NCBI RefSeq assembly: GCF_000691145.1
Contig: NZ_ASJC01000008.1
Location: 1 to 64,000 of the forward strand
Length of the DNA stretch: 64,000 nt
DNA from: Bacillus altitudinis 41KF2b
Lineage (GTDB): Bacteria; Bacillota; Bacilli; Bacillales; Bacillaceae
Reading direction: 5' to 3'
Below, piece by piece: positions 46,327 through 58,215 of this stretch. The translations under genes were made by a program, and so were the position numbers. Below the pieces are notes generated by a model. The model did no database searches, had not been told where the DNA came from, and saw only the letters and a program-made list of their open reading frames with translations. Positions within the stretch are counted from its first letter, which is position 1; every line of letters starts with the position of its first letter.

Positions 46327-46743
46327 ATGGGGCCACAATCTAAACATCTGTATATCAATTTGCCGGTTAAGCATGTGAATGAGTCAAAGGCTTTCTTTGA
46401 ACAGCTAGGTTTTGACTTTCAACAAGAACTGACGAATGAACATGCTGCTTGTTTTGTGATGAATGAGACGATCACAGTCATGCTGTTATCACTTAAGCAT
46501 TTCCAATCCATTTCAGAGAAGGAATTGGTAGATGCTAGAAATGGCGCAGAGGTCATTATCTCTTTACAGGTCGAGACGAGGGAAGAGGTTGATGAGCTTG
46601 TAGAGCGTGCGATCGCAGCTGGTGGTTCACCGTTTAAGGAAAAACAAGACCATGATTTCATGTATGGCTGGAGCTTTCAGGATCGTGATGGTCATTTATG
46701 GGAAGTGTTTTATATGGATGAGGAGAGAAGCGACCTTTCATAA
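46327..46743 (+). CDS. VOC (glyoxalase/bleomycin-resistance fold) protein
   Basis: A 138-aa protein with paired beta-alpha-beta-beta-beta modules. YINLPVKHVNESKAFFEQLGF starts the first, and SFQDRDGHLWEVFYMD ends the second, carrying the usual metal-ligand Glu. The start at 46327 follows AAGGGAGAGG by 5 bases; a longer frame from 46267 has no site. Such proteins range from glyoxalases to dioxygenases and binding proteins, so the activity is open. Confidence 0.82.
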   Translation: MGPQSKHLYINLPVKHVNESKAFFEQLGFDFQQELTNEHAACFVMNETITVMLLSLKHFQSISEKELVDARNGAEVIISLQVETREEVDELVERAIAAGGSPFKEKQDHDFMYGWSFQDRDGHLWEVFYMDEERSDLS

Positions 46744-46826
46744 GGGTGCTTCTTTTTTATTGATGATCAGTGGTATGATAAGAGGGTAAAAAAGAAGGAA
46801 TTCATCTAGAGAAAAGTAGGTGCTAC

Positions 46827-47744
46827 ATGGAGTTTTTACTTGTCTTAATGCCAGTGTTCGGCATATTCCTTATAGGGTATATTGGGCAGAAGACAATTGG
46901 TTTTGATATACATACGCTCTCATCAATGTCTTTATATTTAATGTCACCATTTCTTGCGTTTGAAACCTTTTATCAAAATAAAGTATCGATGGACTATGTG
47001 TACTTATCAATATTTGTCGTAGGGCTTTGTCTTTCACTTGTTTTATGTGTCTTCATTTTATCTCGAATTTACGGGTATTCGAATGAAACGTATTGTGCCA
47101 TGATTTTGTCATCAGCATTTATGAATAATGGAAATTACGGCACGCCTGTTGTCCTTCTTGTTTTTGGAGCAGCTGGTTTAGATATTGCGATTGTGCTAAT
47201 GGTCCTTCAGCAGCTCGTCATGAGTACGATCGGCATGTATTATGCAGCAAAAGGTGGAGAGGACGCGGGAGACTTGAAGGTCGTTCTAAAAAAAGTGCTG
47301 CGTATGCCGGTTGCTTACGGGGCTCTTCTTGGTCTATTATTTCAGCTCATTGACCTTTCATTACCTAAAGAGCTTATGACAGGTGTTCAGCTGGTCGGGG
47401 ATGCAGCGATACCAACGATTATGCTGATTTTAGGTATGCAGCTCGCAGTGATTTCTTTTAAGCAAGTGGATTATCGCAATATTTCCTATGCGGTGCTGCT
47501 GAAGCTGTTTATCTCACCACTCATCGCCTTTGGTTTTACACTTATTTTACCTGTTGATGATTTGGTGAAACAAATTATGATTTTAGTTGCAGCGATGCCG
47601 ACAGCGGCGAATACAACGCTGATGGCTGTGCAATTTCGAACGAAGCCTGAGTTTGTCTCAAGCACGACGTTTCTCAGTACGATTTTAAGTATTGTGACTT
47701 TACCTGTTTTATTATGGATTTTATCCATGCACCCTCTGGGATAG
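46827..47744 (+). CDS. AEC-family transporter
   Basis: A 305-aa protein with about ten membrane segments in two halves, as in the auxin efflux carrier/malonate transporter family. SSAFMNNGNYGTPVVLLVFG in the first half and AMPTAANTTLMA in the second are the characteristic crossing motifs. Substrate probably a small organic acid. It lies between a VOC protein and a PucR regulator in the same direction and may be linked with the aminotransferase beyond. Confidence 0.88.
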   Translation: MEFLLVLMPVFGIFLIGYIGQKTIGFDIHTLSSMSLYLMSPFLAFETFYQNKVSMDYVYLSIFVVGLCLSLVLCVFILSRIYGYSNETYCAMILSSAFMNNGNYGTPVVLLVFGAAGLDIAIVLMVLQQLVMSTIGMYYAAKGGEDAGDLKVVLKKVLRMPVAYGALLGLLFQLIDLSLPKELMTGVQLVGDAAIPTIMLILGMQLAVISFKQVDYRNISYAVLLKLFISPLIAFGFTLILPVDDLVKQIMILVAAMPTAANTTLMAVQFRTKPEFVSSTTFLSTILSIVTLPVLLWILSMHPLG

Positions 47745-47772
47745 GGGACGGCAAACAAAGGGGGACTTATGA

Positions 47773-49365
47773 ATGAATGTAGATATTCATTTTCAAGTAA
47801 GTGATGTGTTAAAAACGAAGCATTTTACGCATGCGAAAGTATTAGCTGGGGAAAAGGGATTGTTTCGGCAAGTAAAATGGGTACATGTACTTGAAGTGCC
47901 TGCTGTAGAGGATTTGTTAAACGGAGGCGAGCTGATCTTAACGACGGCCGCAGGCTTCCATGATCAATTGGAAGTCTTTCAGGCGTTTTTAAGACAGTTG
48001 ATTGACTCAGGTGCGGCTGGCTTGTGTATTGAATTTGTACCGCTCCGGTTTGATGTGCCAGAAGAACTGATTATTTATGCAGAAGAACGTGATTTTCCGC
48101 TTATTTTGTTTACAAAAGAAGTGAAGTTCGTCAATATTACACAGCATCTCCATACGATGATGATTGAACGTCAGTATCAGATGATGGCAGATTTAGAAGC
48201 CTTGTCGTCAAAGTTGAATGAGCTTTTACTAACTCCTCATCCGCAGATGGATATTTTGGATCAAGTGTATCAGCATGTGAGAGGGATACTACTGCTGATC
48301 CCTGTTCAAGGTGAGCCGATTATTTTATGTGATTCTTCCAAACAAACAGAAGAGCTGGTGATGAATTATTTGCAATATGCTTCATTACCAAAAGGATATG
48401 AAGTGACGCAAAAACAAGTCCTTGCACTCAAACAAACCTTTGCAGACCTCGTCCTCATTCATCAATCGAACACACTCTCGGAATTTGAACTGCTTGTGAT
48501 GGATAAAGGAGCGAATGCCCTTGCCCAGCAAACATTAAGAGAGCTGTATACAGAAGAGCTGAAGAAGACAAAAGAGAATGAATGGCTGCAAAAATGGTTT
48601 CATGAAGAGCATACAGAAAGAGAAATCATAGAACACCTTGAGGAAACAGAAGGACTGAAAAAACCGACAGGCTGTGTGGTGATGCTCTTTCAAAAAAACC
48701 ACCAAATAGAAGAAATCGCAGGGAATCTTTATTTTCTTGTCTCTTGCCGTTCTATTTTTCAGCGTGCTGGTTTCCATTTGATTGTGTACGAGCATCAAGG
48801 ACAAACCTTATTTATTTTATTGAATACAAGAAAAGTTGAGGACTGGAAAGAGCGTGCAGAAAAAGCGGCAAACGACATCACGCAATTATATGACCGTGAG
48901 AAGCCCGGCGAGGCAGTCATCAATTATGGAATCGGTTCATATTGTGAGCAATTTCAGTACATGAGAAAAAGTTTTCAAGCAGCGAAAGAAGTGCTGCATT
49001 TAAAGAAAGTGATGCCGCAACGGATAAAAAGCCCATTTTATCAAGATTTACATATGCTTCGATTGATGCCTGTCATGAAAGAAAGCGGGTTATTAGAATG
49101 CATGGTGAAAGAGTATTTAGAGCCGGTGATTTTATATGATAAACAAAATAGCGGCAGGCTCTATCAGACGCTGAATATCTTTTTACAGACAAACGGTTCT
49201 AAAAAAGAAACCGCAAGCCAGCTCTATATTGTGAGGCAGACGCTTTATCACAGATTGGATAAGCTTCATGCTTTACTTGGTGAGGATATGATGCAAGCGC
49301 CAAAACGTCAAGCGCTTGAATTTGCGATCCTTGCTTATGAATTTTTACAGGGGAATCGCCATTAA
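47773..49365 (+). CDS. PucR-family transcriptional regulator
   Basis: A 530-aa regulator. The PucR purine-catabolism-like sensor domain covers about 9-130 (HVLEVPAVEDLLNGGELILTT is split by a conserved turn), a middle GGDEF-like region lies at 300-420, and the C-terminal helix-turn-helix at about 470-525 (KKETASQLYIVRQTLYHRLDKL). Such proteins activate catabolic genes on sensing a nitrogenous substrate. The neighbouring class III aminotransferase is the likely target, with its 240-base upstream gap as operator region. Confidence 0.9.
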   Translation: MNVDIHFQVSDVLKTKHFTHAKVLAGEKGLFRQVKWVHVLEVPAVEDLLNGGELILTTAAGFHDQLEVFQAFLRQLIDSGAAGLCIEFVPLRFDVPEELIIYAEERDFPLILFTKEVKFVNITQHLHTMMIERQYQMMADLEALSSKLNELLLTPHPQMDILDQVYQHVRGILLLIPVQGEPIILCDSSKQTEELVMNYLQYASLPKGYEVTQKQVLALKQTFADLVLIHQSNTLSEFELLVMDKGANALAQQTLRELYTEELKKTKENEWLQKWFHEEHTEREIIEHLEETEGLKKPTGCVVMLFQKNHQIEEIAGNLYFLVSCRSIFQRAGFHLIVYEHQGQTLFILLNTRKVEDWKERAEKAANDITQLYDREKPGEAVINYGIGSYCEQFQYMRKSFQAAKEVLHLKKVMPQRIKSPFYQDLHMLRLMPVMKESGLLECMVKEYLEPVILYDKQNSGRLYQTLNIFLQTNGSKKETASQLYIVRQTLYHRLDKLHALLGEDMMQAPKRQALEFAILAYEFLQGNRH

Positions 49366-49606
49366 CGGTATATGTTAGATTTGCCAAGGGATCAAGTAGA
49401 GTGTCTCATGGTTCTTTTCAATCAGTTGACGATCTGTCTAATGTAATGTGTCTGGCCCCTTTTTTATAATGAGAGTAACGACACGGGCGGTCTTGTTTCA
49501 GTTTCATATGCCTCACTTTTTATCCATATAATGAATGGAGAGGTCATATGCAGGACCGGTTTAAGCTTCTTTGATGATGAAAACGGATACATGGGGGCGT
49601 GGGAAG

Positions 49607-50944
49607 ATGAAAACACATAACGCACAAGATCTTCAGGCGAAAGATGATCAGTTCATTTGGCATCATATGAAAGGGACAAACAAAGAAAATGAAAGTATGG
49701 TGATTCATGAGGCAGAAGGCGCATGGGTGACAGATATTCATGGAAATCGCTATTTAGACGGGATGTCAGGACTATGGTGTGTCAATGCCGGATATGGACG
49801 TAAAGAGCTTGCAGAAGCGGCGTATAGGCAATTAAATACGATGCCTTACTACCCACTGACACAAAGCCATGTGCCAGCGATTCAGCTGGCTGAGAAGCTC
49901 AATGAATGGCTAGGCGGGGACTATGTGATCTTCTTTTCTAACAGTGGTTCTGAAGCGAATGAAGCGGCATTTAAGATTGCCAAACAATATCATGCGCAAA
50001 AGGGAGAGAGTACACGCACAAAATTTATTTCTCGATATCGATCGTATCATGGCAATACAGCAGCAGCTCTAGCCGCAACGGGTCAAGCGCAGCGCAAGTA
50101 CAAATATGAACCGTTAGGGCAGGGATTTATCCATGTCGCACCGCCTGATATGTACCGGCATCCTGAAGATCAAGAGAGCTTGGCAAGTGCTGCGGCAATA
50201 GATCAGGCCATGACGTGGGAATTAAGTGAGACCATTGCTGGCGTCATCATGGAGCCGATGATTACAGGAGGCGGTATCTTAATGCCGCCAAAAGGATATT
50301 TGAAGAAGGTGAAAGAAATCTGTGAAGATCATGGGGCGCTCCTCATTGTGGATGAAGTCATATGCGGCTTTGGCCGGACAGGAAAGCGGTTTGGATTTAT
50401 GCATGAGGAAGTGAAGCCAGATATCATCACCATGGCAAAAGGGATCACAAGTGGATATTTACCGCTATCTGCAACGTGCGTAAAACGAGACATTTATGAA
50501 GCGTATGCAGGAGAAGATACGTATGACAGGCTACGGCATGTGAATACATTTGGCGGTCACCCTGCTTCCTGTGCGGTTGCGCTTGCTAACCTAGAGATCA
50601 TGGAAAACGAGCAATTAGTGGAGCGGTCACGCACGCTTGGCCAAGACATGCTCGAACGTTTGCAAGAGTTAAAAGAGCATCCATTTGTCGGTGATGTGAG
50701 AGGAAAAGGTCTGCTGTTTGGGATTGAGCTTGTGCAGGATCAGGCGTCAAAAAAGCCAGCTGATCCAAGTGTAGTCGGTCAATTGATTGCAGAATGTAAA
50801 AAGCGGGGATTGATCATCGGGAAAAATGGCGATACAGTGGCTGGCTATAATAACGTGGCACAGCTCGCACCACCGCTAAATATCACTGATGAAGACGCCT
50901 CATTCATTATTCATACTTTAAAAGAAAGCATGGCACAATTATAG
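49607..50944 (+). CDS. yhxA: Class III aminotransferase YhxA
   Basis: A 445-aa PLP enzyme of the omega-amino acid:pyruvate aminotransferase group. LIVDEVICGFGRTG holds the PLP-binding Asp, and TMAKGITSGYLPL holds the Schiff-base Lys. SNSGSEANEAAFK and RYRSYHGNT are further motifs. Possible amino donors are beta-alanine, taurine or GABA. ATG 49607 is chosen from a GGGCGTGGGA site; three earlier in-frame ATGs at 49571-49579 have none. The preceding gap (49366-49606) has a TTGACG near 49427 but no clear -10. Confidence 0.9.
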   Translation: MKTHNAQDLQAKDDQFIWHHMKGTNKENESMVIHEAEGAWVTDIHGNRYLDGMSGLWCVNAGYGRKELAEAAYRQLNTMPYYPLTQSHVPAIQLAEKLNEWLGGDYVIFFSNSGSEANEAAFKIAKQYHAQKGESTRTKFISRYRSYHGNTAAALAATGQAQRKYKYEPLGQGFIHVAPPDMYRHPEDQESLASAAAIDQAMTWELSETIAGVIMEPMITGGGILMPPKGYLKKVKEICEDHGALLIVDEVICGFGRTGKRFGFMHEEVKPDIITMAKGITSGYLPLSATCVKRDIYEAYAGEDTYDRLRHVNTFGGHPASCAVALANLEIMENEQLVERSRTLGQDMLERLQELKEHPFVGDVRGKGLLFGIELVQDQASKKPADPSVVGQLIAECKKRGLIIGKNGDTVAGYNNVAQLAPPLNITDEDASFIIHTLKESMAQL

Positions 50945-51131
50945 CAGAGATTTCTCTGCTTCAGATTGTTGACAAAGGGCTAAAATATTATTTATTTTAG
51001 CCCTTTGTCTTCTTTTCAGCGTGATAGAAAATCTTTGCAGCCCTAGGAAGGGTGAGCACCAGCACGCAGGACTGACAAAGAATGCGAGGATTTGCCTACA
51101 CGCTGTAGCAGAGAGGTTTCTCTGCTTTTTT
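50942..51131. repeat. Structured intergenic element with palindrome and duplicated terminator hairpin
   Basis: AGCAGAGATTTCTCTGCT (50942-50960) recurs as AGCAGAGAGGTTTCTCTGCT plus a T run (51107-51131). Between them lies a perfect 17-bp palindrome: GACAAAGGGCTAAAATA at 50971-50987, with its complement at 50993-51009. A further structured part is bounded by CAGCGTGATAG (51017-51027) and CTACACGCTG (51097-51106). Part of it is repeated inverted at 60110-60172. It fills most of the gap between yhxA and glpP; a repeat of similar length is known in B. subtilis, but identity was not tested. Confidence 0.65.
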
Positions 51132-51271
51132 CTATGCCCTGAAAGGATCAGGTTTTGATCGATTTGCTAGGCTGAATGGTCAATGGGCACACTAGGTGTA
51201 TTGAAAAAAACATGTGATTCTATTACTGTAAGGAGAAGATAGAACCAATACACACGAGAAGGAGACGGCAT

Positions 51272-51829
51272 ATGAGTTTTCATGATCAACCCATTCTACC
51301 TGCTGTTCGCAATATGAAGCAATTTGAGGAATTTTTAAAAAGTCCATTTACATATGGGGTCTTACTAGATGTTCATTTAGGGCGGCTTAAGGGCATCATG
51401 AATGAGGCGAATGCGCATCATAAAAAAATGTTTGTCCATGTCGATCTCATTCACGGAATCAAACATGATGAGTACGGAACGGAATTTATTTGTCAGGAAA
51501 TGAAACCAGCTGGCATTATTTCTACTAGGTCTTCTGTCATAGTGAAAGCCAAGCAGAAAAAGGTATATGCCATCCAGCGAATGTTTTTACTTGATACAAG
51601 TGCGATGGAAAAAAGCATGGAGTTTGTCGGAAAACATCGTCCAGATTTTATTGAAGTATTGCCGGGTGTCGTGCCAGATTTAATTACAGAAGTGCGCGAA
51701 AGAGCTGGAATACCAATATTTGCAGGAGGATTTATCCGAACAAAAGAAGATGTAGAAAGGGCGCTTGCAGCAGGGGCGACAGCTGTCACCACATCGAATA
51801 CAGAGCTTTGGAAAGCATTCCAAAAGTGA
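51272..51829 (+). CDS. glpP: Glycerol operon antiterminator GlpP
   Basis: A 185-aa RNA-binding regulator with a TIM-barrel-like fold. With glycerol-3-phosphate it binds the leaders of glpFK and glpD and prevents termination. Family motifs include [40 protein letters not shown] and [21 protein letters not shown] precedes ATG by 8 bases. It stands as first gene of the glp cluster, upstream of the two leaders on which it acts. Confidence 0.95.
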   Translation: MSFHDQPILPAVRNMKQFEEFLKSPFTYGVLLDVHLGRLKGIMNEANAHHKKMFVHVDLIHGIKHDEYGTEFICQEMKPAGIISTRSSVIVKAKQKKVYAIQRMFLLDTSAMEKSMEFVGKHRPDFIEVLPGVVPDLITEVRERAGIPIFAGGFIRTKEDVERALAAGATAVTTSNTELWKAFQK

Positions 51830-51852
51830 AAAAGATAAAATGTGAAAATTGA

Positions 51853-51881
51853 TTGACAACGTTTTCATCCTCTGATACTAT
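51853..51881 (+). promoter_or_regulatory. glpFK promoter with overlapping cre site
   Basis: TTGACA (51853-51858), 17-base spacer, TACTAT (51876-51881). The bases 51854-51867 read in reverse TGAAAACGTTGTCA, a full match to the CcpA site consensus TGWAANCGNTNWCA, and cover the -35. Glucose should therefore repress glpFK. Confidence 0.85.
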
Positions 51882-51903
51882 AGCACTAAGTTAATATCAT
51901 GTG

Positions 51904-51987
51904 ATGGAGAAATGGAGATCCACAACGACGCTTTACTAGGTGACAAATGACCCTGATGTAAAGTATGTTTGTTGTGGATCTTTTTTT
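51904..51987 (+). promoter_or_regulatory. GlpP-controlled terminator leader of glpFK
   Basis: AGATCCACAAC (51916-51926) and GTTGTGGATCT (51971-51981) form the terminator stem, with a T run after it. TGGAGAAATGGAGA just before and in the left arm is shared with the glpD leader and is the likely GlpP target. Confidence 0.85.
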
Positions 51988-52045
51988 CTGTATCTTTTCT
52001 ACACATTTATAGGGGATGGCAACTGAACCAGAGGAGGAATTTTTC

Positions 52046-52861
52046 ATGACACCATTTTGGGGTGAAGTCGTTGGTACAATGCTTCTGATTATTTTCGGAG
52101 GCGGTGTGTGTGCGGCAGTCAGTTTAAAGAAATCGCTCGCTTATCAGTCCGGTTGGATTGTAATCGCTTTCGGATGGGGATTTGCAGTAGCGATTGCAGC
52201 TTATGCCACTGGAGGAATCAGCGGTGCACATTTAAACCCGGCGCTGACAATAGGTCTTGCATTAGAAGGAAGTTTTCCTTGGGCTGATGTTCCAATGTAT
52301 ATTGTCGGTCAAATGCTTGGCGCATTACTCGGAGCTATTATTGTCTTCTTACATTACTTACCGCACTGGAAAGCGACAGACGATCCAGGTGCAAAACTAG
52401 GCGTATTCTCAACTGGTCCTGCGATTCCGCATACTTTTGCAAACGTGCTCAGTGAAGTCATTGGTACATTTGTATTGGTGGTAGGAATTTTAGCGATTGG
52501 TGCAAATAAATTTGCAGACGGAGTCAATCCGTTGATTGTTGGTTTCTTAATTGTTGCGATTGGTCTTTCATTAGGTGGTACAACTGGTTACGCAATTAAC
52601 CCTGCACGTGATTTAGGTCCAAGAATCGCACATGCCATTCTGCCGATTCCAGGTAAAGGTCCATCAAATTGGAAATATGCTTGGGTTCCTGTTGTTGGTC
52701 CAATTTTGGGCGGTGCATTTGGCGGTGTTTTCTATAATGCAGCCTTTAAAGCGAACGTCACACCAGCCTTTTGGATTGTAAGCGTTATTTTAGTTGTGGT
52801 ATTGTTAGGACTCTATGTTTCTACGAAAAACCAGACAAATGCTGTCAATGAAAGTATGTAA
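52046..52861 (+). CDS. glpF: Glycerol uptake facilitator
   Basis: A 271-aa aquaglyceroporin with six membrane segments and two half-helices carrying the NPA motifs [10 protein letters not shown] and [13 protein letters not shown]. The Asp after the second NPA (NPARD) is the glycerol-channel hallmark. It lets glycerol diffuse in. ATG 52046 follows GAGGAGG by 8 bases; a longer frame from 52016 puts that site inside the gene. Cotranscribed with glpK. Confidence 0.95.
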   Translation: MTPFWGEVVGTMLLIIFGGGVCAAVSLKKSLAYQSGWIVIAFGWGFAVAIAAYATGGISGAHLNPALTIGLALEGSFPWADVPMYIVGQMLGALLGAIIVFLHYLPHWKATDDPGAKLGVFSTGPAIPHTFANVLSEVIGTFVLVVGILAIGANKFADGVNPLIVGFLIVAIGLSLGGTTGYAINPARDLGPRIAHAILPIPGKGPSNWKYAWVPVVGPILGGAFGGVFYNAAFKANVTPAFWIVSVILVVVLLGLYVSTKNQTNAVNESM

Positions 52862-54373
<1,512 letters not shown>

Positions 54374-54386
54374 ACAAAAAGTATGG

Positions 54387-54392
54387 TATACT
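54387..54392 (+). promoter_or_regulatory. Candidate -10 of the glpD promoter
   Basis: TATACT stands 34 bases before the glpD leader hairpin. The -35 region (TTTCAA at 54364) is weak, and partly within the end of glpK. Confidence 0.45.
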
Positions 54393-54410
54393 TCAAGTAA
54401 GTTAATAGAA

Positions 54411-54484
54411 CGGTTGGAGAACTGGAGAGACCGCAAGCACCGAAGTGTAGAAATACGCTTTGGGTGTTTGCGGTCTCTTTTTCT
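54411..54484 (+). promoter_or_regulatory. GlpP-controlled terminator leader of glpD
   Basis: AGAGACCGCAA (54426-54436) pairs with TTGCGGTCTCT (54468-54478), followed by TTTTCTTT. TGGAGAACTGGAGA before it matches the glpF leader motif. Confidence 0.85.
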
Positions 54485-54512
54485 TTACCGTACAACATGG
54501 GAGGAACAAGAG

Positions 54513-56174
54513 ATGACTTTTTCTAGCTTAGAAAGAGAACAAATGCTTCAGGACATGACAAAAAAACCATATGATGTGTTTATCATTGGTGGGGGTATTA
54601 CAGGCGCAGGTACGGCACTTGATGCGGCTTCACGCGGAATGCGTGTCGGTCTTGCGGAAATGCAGGATTTCGCAGCAGGTACGTCTAGCCGCTCAACGAA
54701 ACTTGTACACGGCGGACTTCGTTATTTAAAACAATTTGAAGTGAAAATGGTCGCAGAGGTCGGTAAAGAGCGTGCCATCGTATACGAAAACGGTCCTCAT
54801 GTGACAACGCCAGAATGGATGCTTCTTCCGATGCATAAAGGCGGGACATTCGGTAAGTTTTCAACTTCAATTGGACTTAGAGTATATGACTTTTTAGCTG
54901 GCGTTAAGCATAGTGAACGCAGAAGTATGCTAAATGCGAAAGAAACACTTGCAAAAGAACCGCTTGTGAAAAAGGATGGCTTAAAAGGCGGGGGCTACTA
55001 TGTTGAATACCGTACAGATGATGCACGCCTGACAATTGAAGTCATGAAAGAGGCTGTGAAATTTGGGGCAGAAGCGGTCAACTATGCGAAAGTAAAAGAA
55101 TTTATTTATGATAAAGGCAAAGTTGTCGGTGTTGTCATTGAAGATGTCACAACACAGAAAACATACGATGTATATGCGAAAAAAATCGTCAATGCGACAG
55201 GTCCATGGGTCGATCAGCTAAGAGACAAGGATCACTCAAAAGAGGGGAAACATTTACAGCATACAAAAGGAATTCACTTAGTATTTGATCAATCTGTTTT
55301 CCCATTAAAACAAGCAATCTATTTTGACACGCCTGATAAACGAATGGTCTTTGCCATTCCAAGAGAAGGAAAAACGTACGTGGGAACAACAGATACCGTT
55401 TACAAAAAACAGCTGGAACATCCGCGTATGACAAAAGCAGATCGTGATTATGTGATCAAAGCCATTCAATATATGTTCCCAGATCTTAACATTACAGAGA
55501 AAGACGTTGAATCTAACTGGGCTGGTCTTCGTCCACTCATTCATGAAGAAGGGAAAGATCCTTCAGAAATTTCTCGTAAAGATGAGGTATGGACATCATC
55601 TTCAGGCTTAATCACGATTGCCGGCGGTAAATTAACAGGTTACCGTAAAATGGCTGAACACATTGTGAATCTTGTACGTGATGGACTTAAAGAGGAAACT
55701 GGAAAAGATTTCGGACCATGTAAAACGAAACATATGCCAATTTCAGGTGGGCATGTAGGCGGTTCGAAAAATATGGCATCCTTTGTTCAAGCGAAAACGG
55801 CAGAAGGAGCATCCGTTGGTTTGACAGAACCGATTGCACAAAAATTAGCTGAGAAATATGGCTCAAACGTCAGCAATGTCTTCAAGCGTGTAGAGCAGCT
55901 TCAAGGGGAAGCAGACAAACGAAACATTCCCGCATATGTGTTGGCTGAACTTGTCTATGCGATCGAAGAAGAATTGGCTGTAACACCTGTCGATTTCTTC
56001 TTGAGAAGAACAGGCAGCCTATTATTTAATATCAATTGGGCAAAAACGTATGCACAGCCTGTTGTTGACTATATGGCAGATCGTTTTGGCTGGGATGAAG
56101 AGACAAAACAGAAACATCAAACTGAATTAGACCGACTATTCCATGAAGCAGTCGTACCGCTTGATGCTGAATAA
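54513..56174 (+). CDS. glpD: Glycerol-3-phosphate dehydrogenase (FAD, quinone-linked)
   Basis: A 553-aa membrane-associated flavoprotein that oxidises glycerol-3-phosphate to dihydroxyacetone phosphate and feeds the quinone pool. The FAD-binding dinucleotide fold is at about 25-55 ([21 protein letters not shown]). [16 protein letters not shown] and [11 protein letters not shown]-like [11 protein letters not shown] are family motifs. The start at 54513 follows GGGAGGA; the frame is open further upstream through the leader but without a site. Terminator follows. Confidence 0.95.
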   Translation: MTFSSLEREQMLQDMTKKPYDVFIIGGGITGAGTALDAASRGMRVGLAEMQDFAAGTSSRSTKLVHGGLRYLKQFEVKMVAEVGKERAIVYENGPHVTTPEWMLLPMHKGGTFGKFSTSIGLRVYDFLAGVKHSERRSMLNAKETLAKEPLVKKDGLKGGGYYVEYRTDDARLTIEVMKEAVKFGAEAVNYAKVKEFIYDKGKVVGVVIEDVTTQKTYDVYAKKIVNATGPWVDQLRDKDHSKEGKHLQHTKGIHLVFDQSVFPLKQAIYFDTPDKRMVFAIPREGKTYVGTTDTVYKKQLEHPRMTKADRDYVIKAIQYMFPDLNITEKDVESNWAGLRPLIHEEGKDPSEISRKDEVWTSSSGLITIAGGKLTGYRKMAEHIVNLVRDGLKEETGKDFGPCKTKHMPISGGHVGGSKNMASFVQAKTAEGASVGLTEPIAQKLAEKYGSNVSNVFKRVEQLQGEADKRNIPAYVLAELVYAIEEELAVTPVDFFLRRTGSLLFNINWAKTYAQPVVDYMADRFGWDEETKQKHQTELDRLFHEAVVPLDAE

Positions 56175-56176
56175 GT

Positions 56177-56206
56177 AAAAAGCCGATCGTGTATCGGCTT
56201 TTTTTA
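56177..56206 (+). terminator. Terminator of glpD
   Basis: AAAAAGCCGAT and ATCGGCTTTTT form the stem, followed by T. Confidence 0.85.
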
Positions 56207-56318
56207 TTTTGTTCATCGTTTTTTCATATGTTCATGATATAACATGACATGAAGGATAATTCCATATAAAATAACAGTAGATGTTATTTTATTGATGATA
56301 AGAGCTGGGAGGACGACC

Positions 56319-58064
56319 ATGAGTTGGAATACGAATTATGAGCGTTGGATCAATGAGAAGCACCTGGATACTGAACTGAGGGAATGGCTGGAGGCACATC
56401 AAGATGATCATCAAGCACTTGAAGACTGTTTCTACAAAAACCTTGAGTTTGGTACTGGAGGAATGCGCGGAGAAATTGGTGCTGGAACGAACCGAATGAA
56501 TGTTTACACTGTTCGAAAAGCATCCGCTGGTCTTGCTGCGTATATTGCAGCACATGGAGAGGATGCAAAAAAAAGAGGCGTCGCCATTGCCTATGATTCA
56601 CGCCATAAATCTCCTGAATTTGCGATGGAAGCGGCCAAAACACTTGCTTCACATGGCATTCAAACATACGTATTTGATGAACTGCGTCCGACACCAGAAC
56701 TCTCTTTTGCAGTTCGAGAACTGAATGCCTTTGCAGGGATTGTTGTGACAGCAAGTCACAATCCGCCGGAATATAATGGCTATAAAGTATATGGAGAAGA
56801 TGGAGGCCAAATGCCCCCATTTGAAGCAGATCAAGTCATTAAAGAAGTAGATGCCATCGAAAATGAATTAGCCATTTCAGTGGAATCAGAACAAGTATTG
56901 AAGCAAAATGGTTTGATCCGTATGATTGGTGGAGAAATCGATCAAGCGTATATGGAAAAATTAAAAACCATTCGTGTGCACCCTGAGCTTGCAAAAGAAG
57001 TCGATGTCAAAGTGGTGTTTACCCCGCTTCATGGGACGGCGAATAAACCTGTCCGAAACGGACTTCAGGCCTTTGGTTATGAGCATGTGACGGTTGTACC
57101 TGAACAGGAAAAACCAGATCCGCAATTCTCGACGGTCACATCTCCAAATCCAGAGGAGCATGCCGCTTTTGAATACGCCATCAAGCTTGGCAAAAAGCAA
57201 AATGCTGATATGTTGATTGCGACAGATCCAGATGCAGATCGATTAGGTATCGCTGTGAAAAATCATGATGGTGAATTTACCGTTTTGACCGGCAACCAAA
57301 CAGGCGCCTTACTACTTCATTATTTATTATCTGAAAAACAAAAACTAGGTCAGCTACCGCCTCGCCCCGTTGTGATGAAAACGATTGTGACAAGTGAGCT
57401 TGGGCGTGCTGTTGCCTCAGCATTTGGAGCTGACACGATTGATACGCTCACTGGCTTTAAATTTATCGGAGAAAAAATCAAGCAGTTTGAAGAAAGCGGA
57501 GAATACACGTTTCAATTTGGCTATGAAGAAAGCTACGGCTATTTGATCGGTGATTTTGCACGAGATAAAGATGCAGTTCAAGCGGCGCTATTAGCAGTTG
57601 AGGTCGCAGCCTTTTATAAGAAACAAGGCAAGTCATTATACGATGCGCTTGTTGATATTTTTAAGGAATTTGGATTTTATAGAGAAGGGTTAAAGTCATT
57701 AACCTTAAAGGGGAAAGTAGGAGCAGAGCAGATTTCTGCTATTCTTCATACCTTTAGATCAAACCCGCCAGCTTCTATCGCCGGTCAGCGCATTACGGTC
57801 ATTGAGGATTATCAATCAAGTCAAAGGCACCTTGTGGCTGAAAAGAAAGAAGAAACGATTCATCTGCCGGCATCAAACGTCCTGAAATATTTCCTTGAAG
57901 ATGGCTCATGGTTTTGTTTACGACCTTCTGGTACGGAGCCTAAAGTCAAATTTTATATTGCAGTCAAAGGCACATCGTTAACTGACAGCGAAGAAAAGCT
58001 GAAACACTTATCAGAAGAAGTCATGAAAGTCGTCTATGACATTGTGGAAGAAACAGCTAAATAA
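56319..58064 (+). CDS. pgcA: Alpha-phosphoglucomutase
   Basis: A 581-aa cytosolic enzyme (old name YhxB) interconverting glucose-6- and glucose-1-phosphate. This supplies UDP-glucose for the diglucosyl-diacylglycerol anchor of lipoteichoic acid, wall teichoic acid decoration and size control. The catalytic phosphoserine is in [13 protein letters not shown], the metal loop is DPDADRLGI, sugar specificity is in GYEESYGYL, and the phosphate-binding end is [15 protein letters not shown] 56319 follows GGGAGG; a longer frame from 56292 has no site. It lies after glpD as in B. subtilis. Confidence 0.95.
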   Translation: MSWNTNYERWINEKHLDTELREWLEAHQDDHQALEDCFYKNLEFGTGGMRGEIGAGTNRMNVYTVRKASAGLAAYIAAHGEDAKKRGVAIAYDSRHKSPEFAMEAAKTLASHGIQTYVFDELRPTPELSFAVRELNAFAGIVVTASHNPPEYNGYKVYGEDGGQMPPFEADQVIKEVDAIENELAISVESEQVLKQNGLIRMIGGEIDQAYMEKLKTIRVHPELAKEVDVKVVFTPLHGTANKPVRNGLQAFGYEHVTVVPEQEKPDPQFSTVTSPNPEEHAAFEYAIKLGKKQNADMLIATDPDADRLGIAVKNHDGEFTVLTGNQTGALLLHYLLSEKQKLGQLPPRPVVMKTIVTSELGRAVASAFGADTIDTLTGFKFIGEKIKQFEESGEYTFQFGYEESYGYLIGDFARDKDAVQAALLAVEVAAFYKKQGKSLYDALVDIFKEFGFYREGLKSLTLKGKVGAEQISAILHTFRSNPPASIAGQRITVIEDYQSSQRHLVAEKKEETIHLPASNVLKYFLEDGSWFCLRPSGTEPKVKFYIAVKGTSLTDSEEKLKHLSEEVMKVVYDIVEETAK

Positions 58065-58072
58065 AACATCAC

Positions 58073-58103
58073 AAAGCCATCATGTCATGCATGATGGCTT
58101 TTT
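58073..58103 (+). terminator. Terminator of pgcA
   Basis: AAAGCCATCATG and CATGATGGCTTT pair over 12 bp, then T. Confidence 0.9.
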
Positions 58104-58215
58104 CTCAGTCAAAAGGATGAGAAAAAATCATCCTTTTTGAGAAAGAGCCGCACAGATGCTCATGGTATAATCAACATATTGATCAGAGAGGCAGTAAAAG
58201 CCGGGGGTACACACG

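Noticed and set aside
49440-49470. Sigma-54 promoter before yhxA (TGGCCCCTTTTTTAT)
   Set aside because: The -12 GC element is absent and no sigma-54 activator gene is adjacent.
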